A stretch of DNA of 64,000 nt from Aquella oligotrophica. Lineage in GTDB: Bacteria; Pseudomonadota; Gammaproteobacteria; Burkholderiales; UBA11063. The translations under genes and the position numbers were made by a program. Shown piece by piece: positions 38,668 through 47,919 of this stretch (positions within the stretch are counted from its first letter, which is position 1; every line of letters begins with the position of its first letter). The notes under the pieces were generated by a model. That model worked only from the letters and a program-made list of their open reading frames with translations. It had not been told where the DNA came from and did not search any database. Where the stretch lies: contig NZ_CP024847.1 of the NCBI RefSeq assembly GCF_002892535.1, forward strand, positions 992,001 through 1,056,000, written 5' to 3'.

Positions 38668-40668
38668 ATGAAAAAATTTTTGCTTGCTCTTGTAGGGTCT
38701 TTTACGATATTTCCTGTTTTTGCTGGGACTCAGATAATAATAAAATTTAAGCCGAGTGAGAGCATCCAGAAAAGCTTTCAAAGTGGTAATATTAGTAAGC
38801 AACAACTACAAAGATTGCAGATGCAACCGCTAACCTCAAAAACTATTCAAAAACTTGATTTATTGACTGGTCTTGAATTAAAGGATATCCGTGCAGCAGC
38901 TGTTGGTGGGCGGGTTCTTGATACTGGGACAGTACTTTCTAAGGATAAGTTAGATAATCTATTGTCTATTCTTAATAAGCAGTCTGACGTAGAATATGCT
39001 GAAGAAAATCTCATTATGCACCCTACGGTTAGTGTACCGAATATTTATCAATGGGATATGTATACGAGTACTAATAATGTACCTGGTGCGTTGACTACTT
39101 ATTATGGTGATAGTTTTTATAATGGAAGTAATTTTATTTCTAGTTCCGGTAACGGTGTAGTGGTTGCAGTTATTGATACTGGTTATGTACCTCATCCAAA
39201 TATCATAAATAACCTCCTTACATTGAGTTCAATTAGTGAGTCATATGGGTATACCTTTATTACGGATTGTCGCCGGGCGGGGACATGTCCGTTTAGCACC
39301 CCGGATAATCTGGCCCAGATAGCGCCATTTCCAAATGGACTTGATTTGGGCGACTGGATGACTTTAACTGAGTATAATTCTGCCGTTCCATCTTGGCAAC
39401 AGCAATGCCGGGGTATTGATGGTTTGCCGGCTATCACCAATTCATCTTGGCATGGTACTCACGTTACAGGAACTGTTGTTGCTGAAGGTCCAATAAATCC
39501 AGCCCTTGTAAATACGGGCATTCTAGGTGGAGCGTATAGTGCCAAGGTCGTCCCGGTACGTGTCCTAGGTAAATGTGGTGGAAGTTCTGTAGATATTCAA
39601 GATGGAATGCTCTGGGCAGGTGGATTACATCCTACTATTACTAATTCGCATCCAGCTAAAGTTATTAATCTGAGCCTAGGTGGCTATGGGACGTGTCCAA
39701 ACAGTTATCAGGAGGTAATTAATCAATTAGTTGCTGCTGGTGTATCCGTGGTTGTTTCTGCTGGGAATGATTCTTTAAACGTTAGTGGTGCTGTACCAGC
39801 TAATTGTGCAAATGTGATTTCAGTTGCAGCTAATGGACCAAATCAGAAGCTGGCTTCTTATAGTAACTGGGGTAATGTAACTATTGCTGCATCAGGTGGT
39901 GAAGAGTATAGCAATTACACCACGCAATACCCAGTAAAAGCAATTCTATCAACTACATACGATTCAACTGAAGGTTATGGCTCAAATGCGGTTGGTTGTA
40001 GCGGAAACTCGTGTTTTACCTATGGTTGGAAACAGGGAACTTCGATGGCAGCACCACATGTAGCTGCTGCTATAGCTGATTTGCTTGCGGTTGAGCCTGG
40101 TTTAGCTCCGGCACAAATAACGGAAATACTACAGAATTCGGCAAGCTCCTTTGATAGCTGTAATGCTGCAGGCTGTATTTCAAGTGGTAGGTTAAATGCT
40201 GCTGCAGCACTTCAATACATTAATGAAAGTGTTCTGATGCTAACTGCTAATCCTGCTGCGCTTGATAATTTTAGTTTAGGAAGCAGTTCTGTAACACTGG
40301 TAAATAATAATAGTGAATCTGTAGCTATAGGATCTATTCAGATCTCTGGTGTAAACTCGACAAACTATTCCGTTAGCAGTAATTCAACGTGTATTAGTGG
40401 TTTAGCCCTAAATACTGGTTTAAGCTGTGCAGTAACTATTTTAACTAATTCAATGCAGCCGGGAAATACCTATTTTGCTGATTTGGCTGTTACCAATCAA
40501 GCTGGGCAAACGATTGCTACTATACCATTATCATATACCATGCCTAATCAGTCCACATCTTCAGGTAGTGGCGGCTGTAGCTTTGTTGGCGGTGGTGATG
40601 ACTTTAGTATGCAATTATTATTTGGTGGGCTTGCAACCATCTACTGGCTAAGACGAAAAAAAGCCTGA
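38668..40668 (+). CDS. Secreted S8 subtilisin-like serine protease with C-terminal sorting tail
   Basis: 666 residues from ATG 38668 (GAGGTG upstream). Signal peptide KKFLLALVGSFTIFPVFA, an inhibitor-like propeptide (about 20-115), then the S8 domain with the catalytic triad Asp170 (VVAVIDTGY), His262 (SWHGTHVTGT) and Ser459 (GTSMAAPHVAA). A beta-rich choice-of-anchor-like region follows. The end GGCSFVGGGDD, one hydrophobic helix and RRKKA resembles the JDVT/GlyGly-type CTERM signals recognised by rhombosortase-like enzymes; no such enzyme is in the window. Several cysteine pairs. Likely surface or secreted peptidase. Confidence 0.9.
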   Translation: MKKFLLALVGSFTIFPVFAGTQIIIKFKPSESIQKSFQSGNISKQQLQRLQMQPLTSKTIQKLDLLTGLELKDIRAAAVGGRVLDTGTVLSKDKLDNLLSILNKQSDVEYAEENLIMHPTVSVPNIYQWDMYTSTNNVPGALTTYYGDSFYNGSNFISSSGNGVVVAVIDTGYVPHPNIINNLLTLSSISESYGYTFITDCRRAGTCPFSTPDNLAQIAPFPNGLDLGDWMTLTEYNSAVPSWQQQCRGIDGLPAITNSSWHGTHVTGTVVAEGPINPALVNTGILGGAYSAKVVPVRVLGKCGGSSVDIQDGMLWAGGLHPTITNSHPAKVINLSLGGYGTCPNSYQEVINQLVAAGVSVVVSAGNDSLNVSGAVPANCANVISVAANGPNQKLASYSNWGNVTIAASGGEEYSNYTTQYPVKAILSTTYDSTEGYGSNAVGCSGNSCFTYGWKQGTSMAAPHVAAAIADLLAVEPGLAPAQITEILQNSASSFDSCNAAGCISSGRLNAAAALQYINESVLMLTANPAALDNFSLGSSSVTLVNNNSESVAIGSIQISGVNSTNYSVSSNSTCISGLALNTGLSCAVTILTNSMQPGNTYFADLAVTNQAGQTIATIPLSYTMPNQSTSSGSGGCSFVGGGDDFSMQLLFGGLATIYWLRRKKA

Positions 40669-40732
40669 GAATGACTCTAGCCTAGACAATCACCTCGGTT
40701 AATCTTGGATTAAATAATTAGGGGCTAGACAA

Positions 40733-41269
40733 TCAAAGCGGATTATTTCTAACCAATTTTAGTATTATAGCATAGAGATTATCATTTCGATAATTGAACC
40801 TAAACTCACACTCTTTTAGATGTAAGTTAAATGTACTTTTAGTAATACCGTGAAACTTTACTAACCTAGTTTTGGCAAATGACCAAAAGCTCTCTATACC
40901 GTTAATATGAGTTTGTTTATTAGCAAACTCATTGTTACCATGATTAACACGGAAGTGTTTATCATAGCCTATATCTACTAAGCCATCATAACCACGCCAG
41001 CCATCTGTGTGGATTACCGATTCAGCCGACACCTTACCTCTAACAATATCCTGTAGTGTCTTGCTTTTACAATCAGGAACTATTTCGGTATAGACTTTAC
41101 CACCACGTTTTAGTAATCCAAATACTATTGTTTTACCGTAGGCACCACGCCCACGTTTCCCACGTACTCGTCTTGCTCCAAAGTAACTTTCATCTAATTC
41201 AACATCACCAAGGGCAATAAAGGGAGATTCTGAATTACAGAAATCATAAATTCTATGGCGAATTTCCAT
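40733..41269 (-). pseudogene. IS1595-family (IS1016-like) transposase, N-terminus lost
   Basis: 178 residues of the ISXO2-like DDE domain: ALGDVELDESYFGARRVRGK (first Asp), VIHTDGWRGYDGL (second Asp), HFRVNHGNNEFANKQTHING and IESFWSFAKTRLVKFHG. Intact members have about 40 more N-terminal residues (helix-turn-helix). Upstream the frame continues RISRNSINKYV, then meets a stop produced by a tandem 7-base duplication TTACAAT (41302-41315, + strand). Removing one copy extends the frame into ARLLIIV, so the gene is frameshifted and then truncated at about 41330. Confidence 0.8.
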
Positions 41270-41301
41270 TACGTATTTATTAATAGAGTTTCGGCTTATT
41301 C

Positions 41302-41315
41302 TTACAATTTACAAT
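41302..41315 (+). repeat. Tandem 7-base duplication inside the transposase gene
   Basis: TTACAAT occurs twice in direct succession and disrupts the transposase reading frame on the minus strand. Confidence 0.75.
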
Positions 41316-41397
41316 AATTAATAGTCTGGCTTTTAAGCTGGACTATTTCTATTGGAATTATCAAAAGGGTTTAGTATTCATCCAAGTAGTTTTTTAG

Positions 41398-41802
41398 TTA
41401 TGCATGGTGCCATGTTTCATGTAAATGGCGCCATAGTGCATTATTCTTACCATCATTAATAAAAATCGCTGTTGATAAGCGATGTAATACCTTATCTGGC
41501 AGATGTTGTATCTCAGCATATTGTAAAATACATATGTTTTCAGTTTCGTGAATTATGATTGGCTCCGTAACCTCAATTTTTACTCCAACTCTTGCTCCAT
41601 ACATTTGGGATAAAAATGATTCAAGGTCTTTATAAGTTAGCTGACTCCCATTTGGATTTATCATTGAAAAATCATTTGAAAATTTGGCAAGAAGCTCATT
41701 CAATAGTTCTGGTGTTGCATTTTTGCTGCCATTAAACCATTCTTCTATAAGAATGTGACAGTTATAAACTTCCGCTATGGCAGCTGTAGTAATTGCTTTC
41801 AT
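41398..41802 (-). CDS. SnoaL/DUF4440-like small protein
   Basis: 134 residues, no signal peptide. AEVYNCHILIEEWFNGSKNA at the N-terminus and a C-terminal ALWRHLHETWHHA are typical of NTF2-like proteins of the DUF4440 type, where the final strand carries W-x-x-H-x-T-W. Such folds bind small ligands or act as isomerases; the function here is unknown. On the opposite strand to the LysR genes, separated by a probable tiny ORF, so it could be a LysR target. Confidence 0.65.
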   Translation of the reverse strand: MKAITTAAIAEVYNCHILIEEWFNGSKNATPELLNELLAKFSNDFSMINPNGSQLTYKDLESFLSQMYGARVGVKIEVTEPIIIHETENICILQYAEIQHLPDKVLHRLSTAIFINDGKNNALWRHLHETWHHA

Positions 41803-41817
41803 TTTTTACTCTATTTT

Positions 41818-41910
41818 TTAATTGTCGTATTCCATTATTCCTAACTGACTTAGTTCTTTCCGCCTAAAATATTTAATCATAGAGTTATAGAATTTTACGA
41901 TATTTTTCAT
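41818..41910 (-). CDS. Possible 30-residue protein, DUF1127-like
   Basis: On the minus strand, with AGGAA upstream at about seven bases: MKNIVKFYNSMIKYFRRKEL then SQLGIMEYDN. A basic N-terminal half with aromatics and an R-x-EL-x-x-L-x-x-x-x segment resembles the DUF1127 (YjiS-like) small proteins found in many proteobacteria, though the final D-I-G-L part is shortened. Fifteen bases before the SnoaL-like gene, thus possibly co-transcribed. Coding potential is unproven. Confidence 0.4.
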   Translation of the reverse strand: MKNIVKFYNSMIKYFRRKELSQLGIMEYDN

Positions 41911-42097
41911 TTTCCAATTCCTATTAAAGATTTTCCAAACACTATACTATCATATAAAAAATCAATCTTGTTTCCCATATCTGCAAAAGTTATTCCCAAA
42001 TTTAATTAAAAACCCAAACTTTAGCAGCTAAGTACTTTTTTTAATAAGGTTTTATGCTAGAATATACGGATAATTTAATTTATTTGGTTCTTTACTC

Positions 42098-42982
42098 ATG
42101 TATGATGACATTCTGTTTTTTCTAAAAGTAGCAGAATATACCAAGGTTTCGGTAGCTGCTGAAAACTTGGGGACTTCTCCATCTACAATTTCCCGGAAAA
42201 TTAATGCGTTAGAAGAAATGCTACGGCTACGTCTAATCAAACGTGATTCACGGAATCTTGAATTAACTGATGAAGGGCGTAATTTAACTTTAGTTTTCAA
42301 GAGTGTTGAGGCTGAAGTTGGCGATATGATTGCACAATGCCTGATCAAGAATAAAAGATATAACAATATTATTAACGTTGTTTTGCCCGTTGGAATGGTG
42401 AGTTTTAAATTTAGTCACAAGCTGGCAACGCTTGGAAATAAGCTGGCTGGAATGGAGCTTAATTTAACCTACTATGCTGGTAATGTTGATATAGACCGTT
42501 ATAATTATGATATGGCAATTGTTAGTCTTGGCAATAAGAAAGAATATCAGTCGGCCGTTCTTGTTTATAGCAGTAAAGTTATTCTTGTTTGCAGTCGGCG
42601 TTATATAGAAGTCAATGGTTTGTGTTCATCGATAGATGATTTTGCCAATCATATGGTGATTGGAAATGTCAGGATTCTTGAAGATAATCTTATACCACTT
42701 CTATATCGCGAAAATGAAGGATCAACGATCAAATTACCAGTTGAATATAAATTATATCTAAATAGCTTCATTGAAGCAAAAAACTTGGTGCTGGCAGATA
42801 TGGCAATTAGTGGGCTTATGGAAAATGATATTAAAGATGAACTAGCAAGTGGCGAATTGGTAAGGCTTTTACCTGACTATCATCTTGGCTATATGAATTA
42901 CTACCTTGTTTCAAAGTTTGATTCTGAAGATGTACGCAATAAAGCGGTATTGGAATTGATAAAGAATACATTTGAGAGCTAA
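42098..42982 (+). CDS. LysR-family transcriptional regulator (first)
   Basis: 294 residues. N-terminal winged helix-turn-helix LFFLKVAEYTKVSVAAENLG, TSPSTISRKINALEEMLRLR and LIKRDSRNLELTDEGR match LysR DNA-binding domains; the rest is a periplasmic-binding-protein-like effector domain. It is followed five bases later by a related LysR gene, an unusual tandem pair. Regulated genes cannot be named; the minus-strand genes at 41398-41910 are divergent and the usual candidates. Confidence 0.9.
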   Translation: MYDDILFFLKVAEYTKVSVAAENLGTSPSTISRKINALEEMLRLRLIKRDSRNLELTDEGRNLTLVFKSVEAEVGDMIAQCLIKNKRYNNIINVVLPVGMVSFKFSHKLATLGNKLAGMELNLTYYAGNVDIDRYNYDMAIVSLGNKKEYQSAVLVYSSKVILVCSRRYIEVNGLCSSIDDFANHMVIGNVRILEDNLIPLLYRENEGSTIKLPVEYKLYLNSFIEAKNLVLADMAISGLMENDIKDELASGELVRLLPDYHLGYMNYYLVSKFDSEDVRNKAVLELIKNTFES

Positions 42983-42987
42983 TTGCC

Positions 42988-43923
42988 ATGATTGATGATA
43001 TCTTGTTATTTATAAAAGTTGTCGATGCAGGTAGTATCCTTGCTGCTGAAAAAGTATTGAATATCCCAAAATCAACTATTTCAAGAAAAATGCAAGCACT
43101 TGAAGAAGAGTTTGGTGATGCCTTATTTAATCGGAGCACGCATAAAATAGGTTTAACCATGCTTGGACATAATATTTATGCCCAGTTTAAGGATTATGAG
43201 GCCAGACTTTCAGAAATGCTAGCTTCTGTTTCAAGTAATAATAAACAGGTGCGCGGTAGGCTAAATGTCTTGTTACCATTTGCTTTAACCACAGACGTGG
43301 TATTACCTAAAGTTGGTGCTTTTCTTAGTGAGTACCCAGAATTACAACTAAATATTATGCATAGTTTTCAAGTGTTTAATATGCAAAAAGAATTTTATGA
43401 TATTGCTATAATCAATTATCAGCCAAAACAGCAAAATCAGCGATTTAAATCTTTGGCATCAGATAAGGTGATTGTAGTGTGTACCCGAGAGTATGCTGAT
43501 AAATATGGAATATGGAGTAATATTGAAGACCATGATCAGCATATAATCGTTGGCAAAATTGCTCCTGATGGTGTAGTAGTGCAGGATATTCCTATATATA
43601 ATGAAAAAACCGCAGAAACATATTTTGTTAAATTAAAACCCAAAATATTTTTTGCTAATTTTAATGAATGCAAAAGCTTTGTGCTTGAGAATAATGGTAT
43701 AGCAGGAATCCCATATAGTATGATTCAAAAAGAGCTTGAAATGGGCAGGGTTATACGGTTAATCCCGGACTGGCATGCGGGGGTAATTAATTATTATCTC
43801 ATGCGGAATATTGCTGATAATGATCCAAGGTATGTTGTGTTTGTGAAGTTTATTAATGAGTGCTTGAAAAATAATAATCTTGAGCGGATACCTCATAATT
43901 CAAATCAGTTTTTTCATTCATGA
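42988..43923 (+). CDS. LysR-family transcriptional regulator (second)
   Basis: 311 residues. HTH region LLFIKVVDAGSILAAEKVL, NIPKSTISRKMQALEEEFGD and LFNRSTHKIGLTMLG. The effector domain has the same overall layout as the preceding protein, including a near-C-terminal RLIPDWHAGVINYYLM versus RLLPDYHLGYMNYYLV, so the two arose by duplication. Five-base gap suggests a single transcript. Effector unknown. Confidence 0.9.
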   Translation: MIDDILLFIKVVDAGSILAAEKVLNIPKSTISRKMQALEEEFGDALFNRSTHKIGLTMLGHNIYAQFKDYEARLSEMLASVSSNNKQVRGRLNVLLPFALTTDVVLPKVGAFLSEYPELQLNIMHSFQVFNMQKEFYDIAIINYQPKQQNQRFKSLASDKVIVVCTREYADKYGIWSNIEDHDQHIIVGKIAPDGVVVQDIPIYNEKTAETYFVKLKPKIFFANFNECKSFVLENNGIAGIPYSMIQKELEMGRVIRLIPDWHAGVINYYLMRNIADNDPRYVVFVKFINECLKNNNLERIPHNSNQFFHS

Positions 43924-44036
43924 AAATCAATTCAATTTTTTCTGAGAGTTAGTCTTTCCCGATTGGAGAGATTAAGTTTTTTAAGATTTATAATGTGTAA
44001 TAATAGTTTAGTTTATTTGATTCGGGAATTATCTAT

Positions 44037-45083
44037 ATGGACATTACAGAGTTACTGACATTTGGTGTTAGCAATAAGGCATCAGACTTACATTTGAGTA
44101 GCGGGTTACCGCCAATGCTCCGGGTCAATGGTGAGATTCGCAAGGTTAACTTACCACCACTTGAAGCAAATGAGGTTAAAAATATGGTTTATGATATTAT
44201 GAATGATAATATCAGAAAGATATTTGAACAGAATATGGAGGTCGATTTTGCTTTTGAGATTCCTAATGTTTCGCGGTTCCGGGCAAATATTTTCATGCAA
44301 ACACGTGGGATTGGTGCAGTATTTAGGACTATTCCTTCTAAAATACTCTCTCTTGAAAAACTGAATGCACCTAAAATATTCCGGGAAATTGCTTCTTATA
44401 ATAAAGGGCTAGTACTCGTGACAGGACCTACCGGATCGGGTAAATCTACTACGCTTGCGGCGATGATTGATTACATCAATGAAACCGACTATCAGCATAT
44501 TTTGACGGTTGAAGATCCTGTCGAGTTTGTCCATACCAGTAAGCGTAGCTTAGTTAATCAGCGCGAATTAAACACCCATACTCATAGTTTTGCCAATGCG
44601 TTAAAATCTGCTCTGCGTGAGGATCCAGATAGCGTTCTCGTTGGGGAAATGCGTGATCTTGAAACTATCCGACTGGCGTTAACTGCCGCAGAAACAGGGC
44701 ATTTAGTTTTTGGGACATTACATACTTCATCAGCGGCAAAAACTATTGATCGGGTAGTGGATGTATTCCCGGCGGGTGAAAAGGAGATGGTTCGTGTGAT
44801 GTTGTCTGAAAGTCTAAAGGCTGTTATATCGCAATTACTGATTAAGAAAAAAGATGACTCAGGGCGAGTAGCAGCACATGAGATTATGATCGTTAATTCG
44901 GCAATCAAAAATCTGATTCGTGAAAATAAGGTTTCCCAGATAAATGCAGCAATTCAGACTGGGCAGCAATATGGGATGCAGACGATGGATCAGTCATTAA
45001 TTCGGCTAGTGAAAAATGGTGATGTATCAACCGATGCGGCTGTTGCATATGCAGTACAAAAAGATTTATTTGTTGACTTATAA
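44037..45083 (+). CDS. pilT: Type IV pilus retraction ATPase PilT
   Basis: 348 residues, standard PilT length. Hexameric cytoplasmic ATPase that powers pilus depolymerisation for twitching and DNA uptake. N-terminal KASDLHLSSGLPPMLRVNGE, Walker A GPTGSGKSTTLAAMIDYIN, Asp box LTVEDPVEFVH, Walker B SVLVGEMRDLET and His box TGHLVFGTLHTSSA. The C-terminal AIRNLIRE-type segment appears as NSAIKNLIRENKVSQI. pilU follows 16 bases later. The pilin and assembly genes are not in this window. Confidence 0.97.
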   Translation: MDITELLTFGVSNKASDLHLSSGLPPMLRVNGEIRKVNLPPLEANEVKNMVYDIMNDNIRKIFEQNMEVDFAFEIPNVSRFRANIFMQTRGIGAVFRTIPSKILSLEKLNAPKIFREIASYNKGLVLVTGPTGSGKSTTLAAMIDYINETDYQHILTVEDPVEFVHTSKRSLVNQRELNTHTHSFANALKSALREDPDSVLVGEMRDLETIRLALTAAETGHLVFGTLHTSSAAKTIDRVVDVFPAGEKEMVRVMLSESLKAVISQLLIKKKDDSGRVAAHEIMIVNSAIKNLIRENKVSQINAAIQTGQQYGMQTMDQSLIRLVKNGDVSTDAAVAYAVQKDLFVDL

Positions 45084-45099
45084 GATATAAAGGTTAATT

Positions 45100-46272
45100 A
45101 TGGCTGTTGAAGTTGGAATGATTAAAGAAGCGGAAAGCGCAAAGATTTTTATGCTTTACTTATTAAAGCAGGCAATAGCAGTTGGTGCTGATGATACTTT
45201 TATAATCTCTAGTTTTCCACCTGCATTTAAGGTAGATGGTAAATTAACTCCCCAATTTAATGATCGCTTAAATCCTGATCAGGCTAAATTACTCGTTTAT
45301 GCAATAATGAATGATAAGCAGAAACGCCAATATGAAGCTGAAAAAGAGTGTAATTTTGCAATTGCTCATCCTGATGGGGGGCGATTTCGGGTAAATGCCT
45401 ATCTTGAGCAGGGTAAGCCAGCGATGGTCTTGCGTAAGATTAATACTAAAGTTCCAACTCTAACCGATTTGAAATTGCCACAAGTGTTGGCAGATATCGC
45501 AATGGAGCGTAAAGGTTTGGTTTTGGTGGTTGGTCAAACTGGTTCAGGAAAATCAACTACGCTCGCGGCGATGATTGACTATCGCAATAAAAATTCTCAT
45601 GGACATATATTGTCAATTGAAGATCCGGTTGAGTTTGTCCATTTTCACCAAAACTGTATTGTTTCCCAACGGGAAGTGGGTGTGGATACTGATTCTTGGC
45701 AAAATGCAATTAAATCAGCCTTGCGTCAGGCTCCTAATGTGGTATTGATAGGAGAAATTCGTGATCATGAGGCTATGGAATATGCATTACAATTTGCCGA
45801 AACTGGTCATTTGTGTGTAGCAACCATCCATGCCACAAATACTATTCAAGCGATTGAGCGGATAGTTAATCTATTTCCGGCAGAAAAACATCATCAGGTA
45901 TATATGAATCTATCCTTAAACCTAAAAGCAATTATTGGGCAGCGCTTGATTCCTTTACAAACAGGTAAGGGTAGGGCGGCAGCAATAGAAATAATGTTAA
46001 ATACCTCAACCATTGCTGATTATATTTTTAAACGTCAACTTGATCCAATTCGAGAAACTATGGTTAAATCGAGAGATTTGGGGATGCAAACTTTTGATCA
46101 GGCATTATTTGATCTTTATGAAGCAGAGCAAATTAGTTATGAGGAGTCCCTCAAAAATGCCGATAGCCTAAATGATGTTAAGATGCGAATTCGCCTTGAG
46201 AGTGTTAGAGCGAAGAAAGATGGGGCGGCGGATAGTACAATGAACGAAACTATGAATTTGAAGATTCTTTGA
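45100..46272 (+). CDS. pilU: Accessory pilus retraction ATPase PilU
   Basis: 390 residues; a PilT paralogue that assists retraction under load. Walker A GQTGSGKSTTLAAMIDYRN, Asp box LSIEDPVEFVHFHQN, Walker B VVLIGEIRDHEAMEYAL and His box TGHLCVATIHATNT. The FPPAFKVDGKLTP segment and DQAKLLVYAIMNDKQ are PilU-like. The C-terminus beyond about residue 350 is polar and variable. Directly after pilT, the usual pilTU order. Confidence 0.95.
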   Translation: MAVEVGMIKEAESAKIFMLYLLKQAIAVGADDTFIISSFPPAFKVDGKLTPQFNDRLNPDQAKLLVYAIMNDKQKRQYEAEKECNFAIAHPDGGRFRVNAYLEQGKPAMVLRKINTKVPTLTDLKLPQVLADIAMERKGLVLVVGQTGSGKSTTLAAMIDYRNKNSHGHILSIEDPVEFVHFHQNCIVSQREVGVDTDSWQNAIKSALRQAPNVVLIGEIRDHEAMEYALQFAETGHLCVATIHATNTIQAIERIVNLFPAEKHHQVYMNLSLNLKAIIGQRLIPLQTGKGRAAAIEIMLNTSTIADYIFKRQLDPIRETMVKSRDLGMQTFDQALFDLYEAEQISYEESLKNADSLNDVKMRIRLESVRAKKDGAADSTMNETMNLKIL

Positions 46273-46276
46273 TTTT

Positions 46277-47236
46277 ATGGTAAAAGTAGTAAGTGAAGAA
46301 GCAGTTAAATGTGCGATAACTGCCATCTGTGATGCATATTCATTAAGTACTGAAGCTAGCCAAGGTGTTATTGACTCATTTTATAATGATAAACTAAGTG
46401 CTTTTCGAGTAAATACTCTAAAAGCTTCGATAGCTGATGTACTGGCTGAATTAAACTCAAATGGTATTGAAGTTAGCCCTATCAATTGGTCAGATGTTTC
46501 ATATACTCTTAAAGATAAGTCTTTATTATCAAGAAGTAGTTTTGCTAGAGACGGTTTAGTCTATATTCAGAATTTATCATCACAGTTAACTGCTTTATTA
46601 CTTGATGCAAAACCAGATGAGTTTGTACTTGATTTGGCAGCTGCTCCAGGTGGTAAAACTAGTTTTATTGCCGCCATGATGCAGAATAATGGGCGTATTT
46701 CGGCAGTTGAACCAGTAAAAGATCGTTATTTTCGGACGATAGCTAATCTTAAAAATCTTGGCGTAACTATTTGTAAATGTTACCAGAAAGATGGTCGCGT
46801 TGTCGGTAAGCTTTGTAAAGAGTGGTTTGATAAAGTTCTTCTTGATGCTCCTTGTTCTTCAATGGCACAAATTGACTTACGTGATGAAGATAGCTATAGC
46901 CACTGGAATATGAAGAAAGTCAAAGAATGTAGCCGTAAACAAAAGCAGTTGATTTTATCTGCTTTTGAAAGCTTGAAGCCGGGCGGTACAATGATTTATT
47001 CCACCTGTTCGTGGATGGTCGAAGAGAATGAGGAAGTTGTGAATCATCTTCTTAATGAATATAATGATCAGTTGGAGATAGTTGATTTGGATTTACCAAT
47101 TGAGAATTATTTACCCGGATTAACTATCTACAATAATGTGAGTTATCATGAGACGATAACTAAAACCAGAAGAATTATACCAAATCAGTGTTATGAAGCA
47201 TTTTATATTGCAAAAATAAGAAAATTAATAAGATAA
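46277..47236 (+). CDS. RsmB/NOP-family RNA (cytosine-5) methyltransferase
   Basis: 319 residues. SAM-dependent methyltransferase: YIQNLSSQLTALLLDAK, the SAM loop LDLAAAPGGKTSFIAA, catalytic DAPCSS (Cys of motif IV) and YSTCSWMVEENEEVV (Cys of motif VI) are the two-cysteine signature of m5C enzymes. Shorter than RsmB and RsmF because it lacks their extra N- or C-terminal RNA-binding domains. Target (rRNA or tRNA) unknown. Starts five bases after pilU. Confidence 0.88.
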   Translation: MVKVVSEEAVKCAITAICDAYSLSTEASQGVIDSFYNDKLSAFRVNTLKASIADVLAELNSNGIEVSPINWSDVSYTLKDKSLLSRSSFARDGLVYIQNLSSQLTALLLDAKPDEFVLDLAAAPGGKTSFIAAMMQNNGRISAVEPVKDRYFRTIANLKNLGVTICKCYQKDGRVVGKLCKEWFDKVLLDAPCSSMAQIDLRDEDSYSHWNMKKVKECSRKQKQLILSAFESLKPGGTMIYSTCSWMVEENEEVVNHLLNEYNDQLEIVDLDLPIENYLPGLTIYNNVSYHETITKTRRIIPNQCYEAFYIAKIRKLIR

Positions 47237-47245
47237 GGATTTAAT

Positions 47246-47914
47246 ATGACAACAGTAGCAGAGGCATTAATTAATCGTAAATCAGTTCGAGCTTTTTTAG
47301 ATAAACCAGTTTCTGAAGCAGATATTAAGAATATTCTAACTTATGCTAGGCAAGCTCCTTCGGGTACCAATACCCAGCCTTGGCAAGTTGCTGTAGTTTC
47401 AGGTACGAGTAAAGCCAAACTTGATGATATTTTAGTGTCGGCATTTAAAAATGGTGAACCAAAGGTACTTGATTATAATTATTATCCATTAAAAATGCCA
47501 GCAGAATTTCAACGAAGAAGACTAGCTTGCGGGATGCAGATGTTTCAGACCTTAGGTATAACCCGCGAGAATAAAGAGCGCCGACTTGAACAATGGGCAT
47601 TAAATTATTCTGCATTTGGAGCGCCAGTTGCAATGTATTTTTTTACCAATAAGCTGGTAGAAAAAGGTTCGTTTATGGATTGTGGTATGTTCTTGCAGTC
47701 AGTTATGTTAATGGCAACTGAATTGGGCTTAGCTACTTGTGCACAGGCGGCATTGGCAGAATATCCACATTTGGTGAAAGAATTTCTTGGTTATCCTGAA
47801 GATTCAATCCTTCTTTGTGGTATGGCACTAGGTTATGAGGATAAAGATGCTCCGATAAATAGCTACCGGACGGTTAGAGAAGATCTCGACGTATTTACAA
47901 AATTTTATAGTTGA
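47246..47914 (+). CDS. Nitroreductase-family FMN protein
   Basis: 222 residues. RKSVRAFLDKPVSEADIK and ARQAPSGTNTQPWQVAVVSG form the FMN-binding start of nitroreductases; GMFLQSVMLMATELGLATCA is the second FMN/dimer segment, and CGMALGYEDKDAP the end. Reduces nitro or quinone-type compounds with NAD(P)H in characterised relatives. It shares closely spaced neighbours on both sides. Physiological substrate not predictable. Confidence 0.9.
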   Translation: MTTVAEALINRKSVRAFLDKPVSEADIKNILTYARQAPSGTNTQPWQVAVVSGTSKAKLDDILVSAFKNGEPKVLDYNYYPLKMPAEFQRRRLACGMQMFQTLGITRENKERRLEQWALNYSAFGAPVAMYFFTNKLVEKGSFMDCGMFLQSVMLMATELGLATCAQAALAEYPHLVKEFLGYPEDSILLCGMALGYEDKDAPINSYRTVREDLDVFTKFYS

Positions 47915-47919
47915 ATTTT

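Larger units (their letters stand above)
40721..41334 (-). mobile_element. Decayed IS1595-family element (IS1016-like)
   Basis: Carries the truncated transposase at 40733. One end is GGGGCTAGACAATCA (40721-40735). The other may be near ATAGTCTGGC (41321-41330), which matches the inverted end at eight of ten bases; this boundary is uncertain. A partial copy of the end, CCTAGACAATCA, lies 40 bases outside at 40681-40692. The element is probably no longer mobile. Confidence 0.6.
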
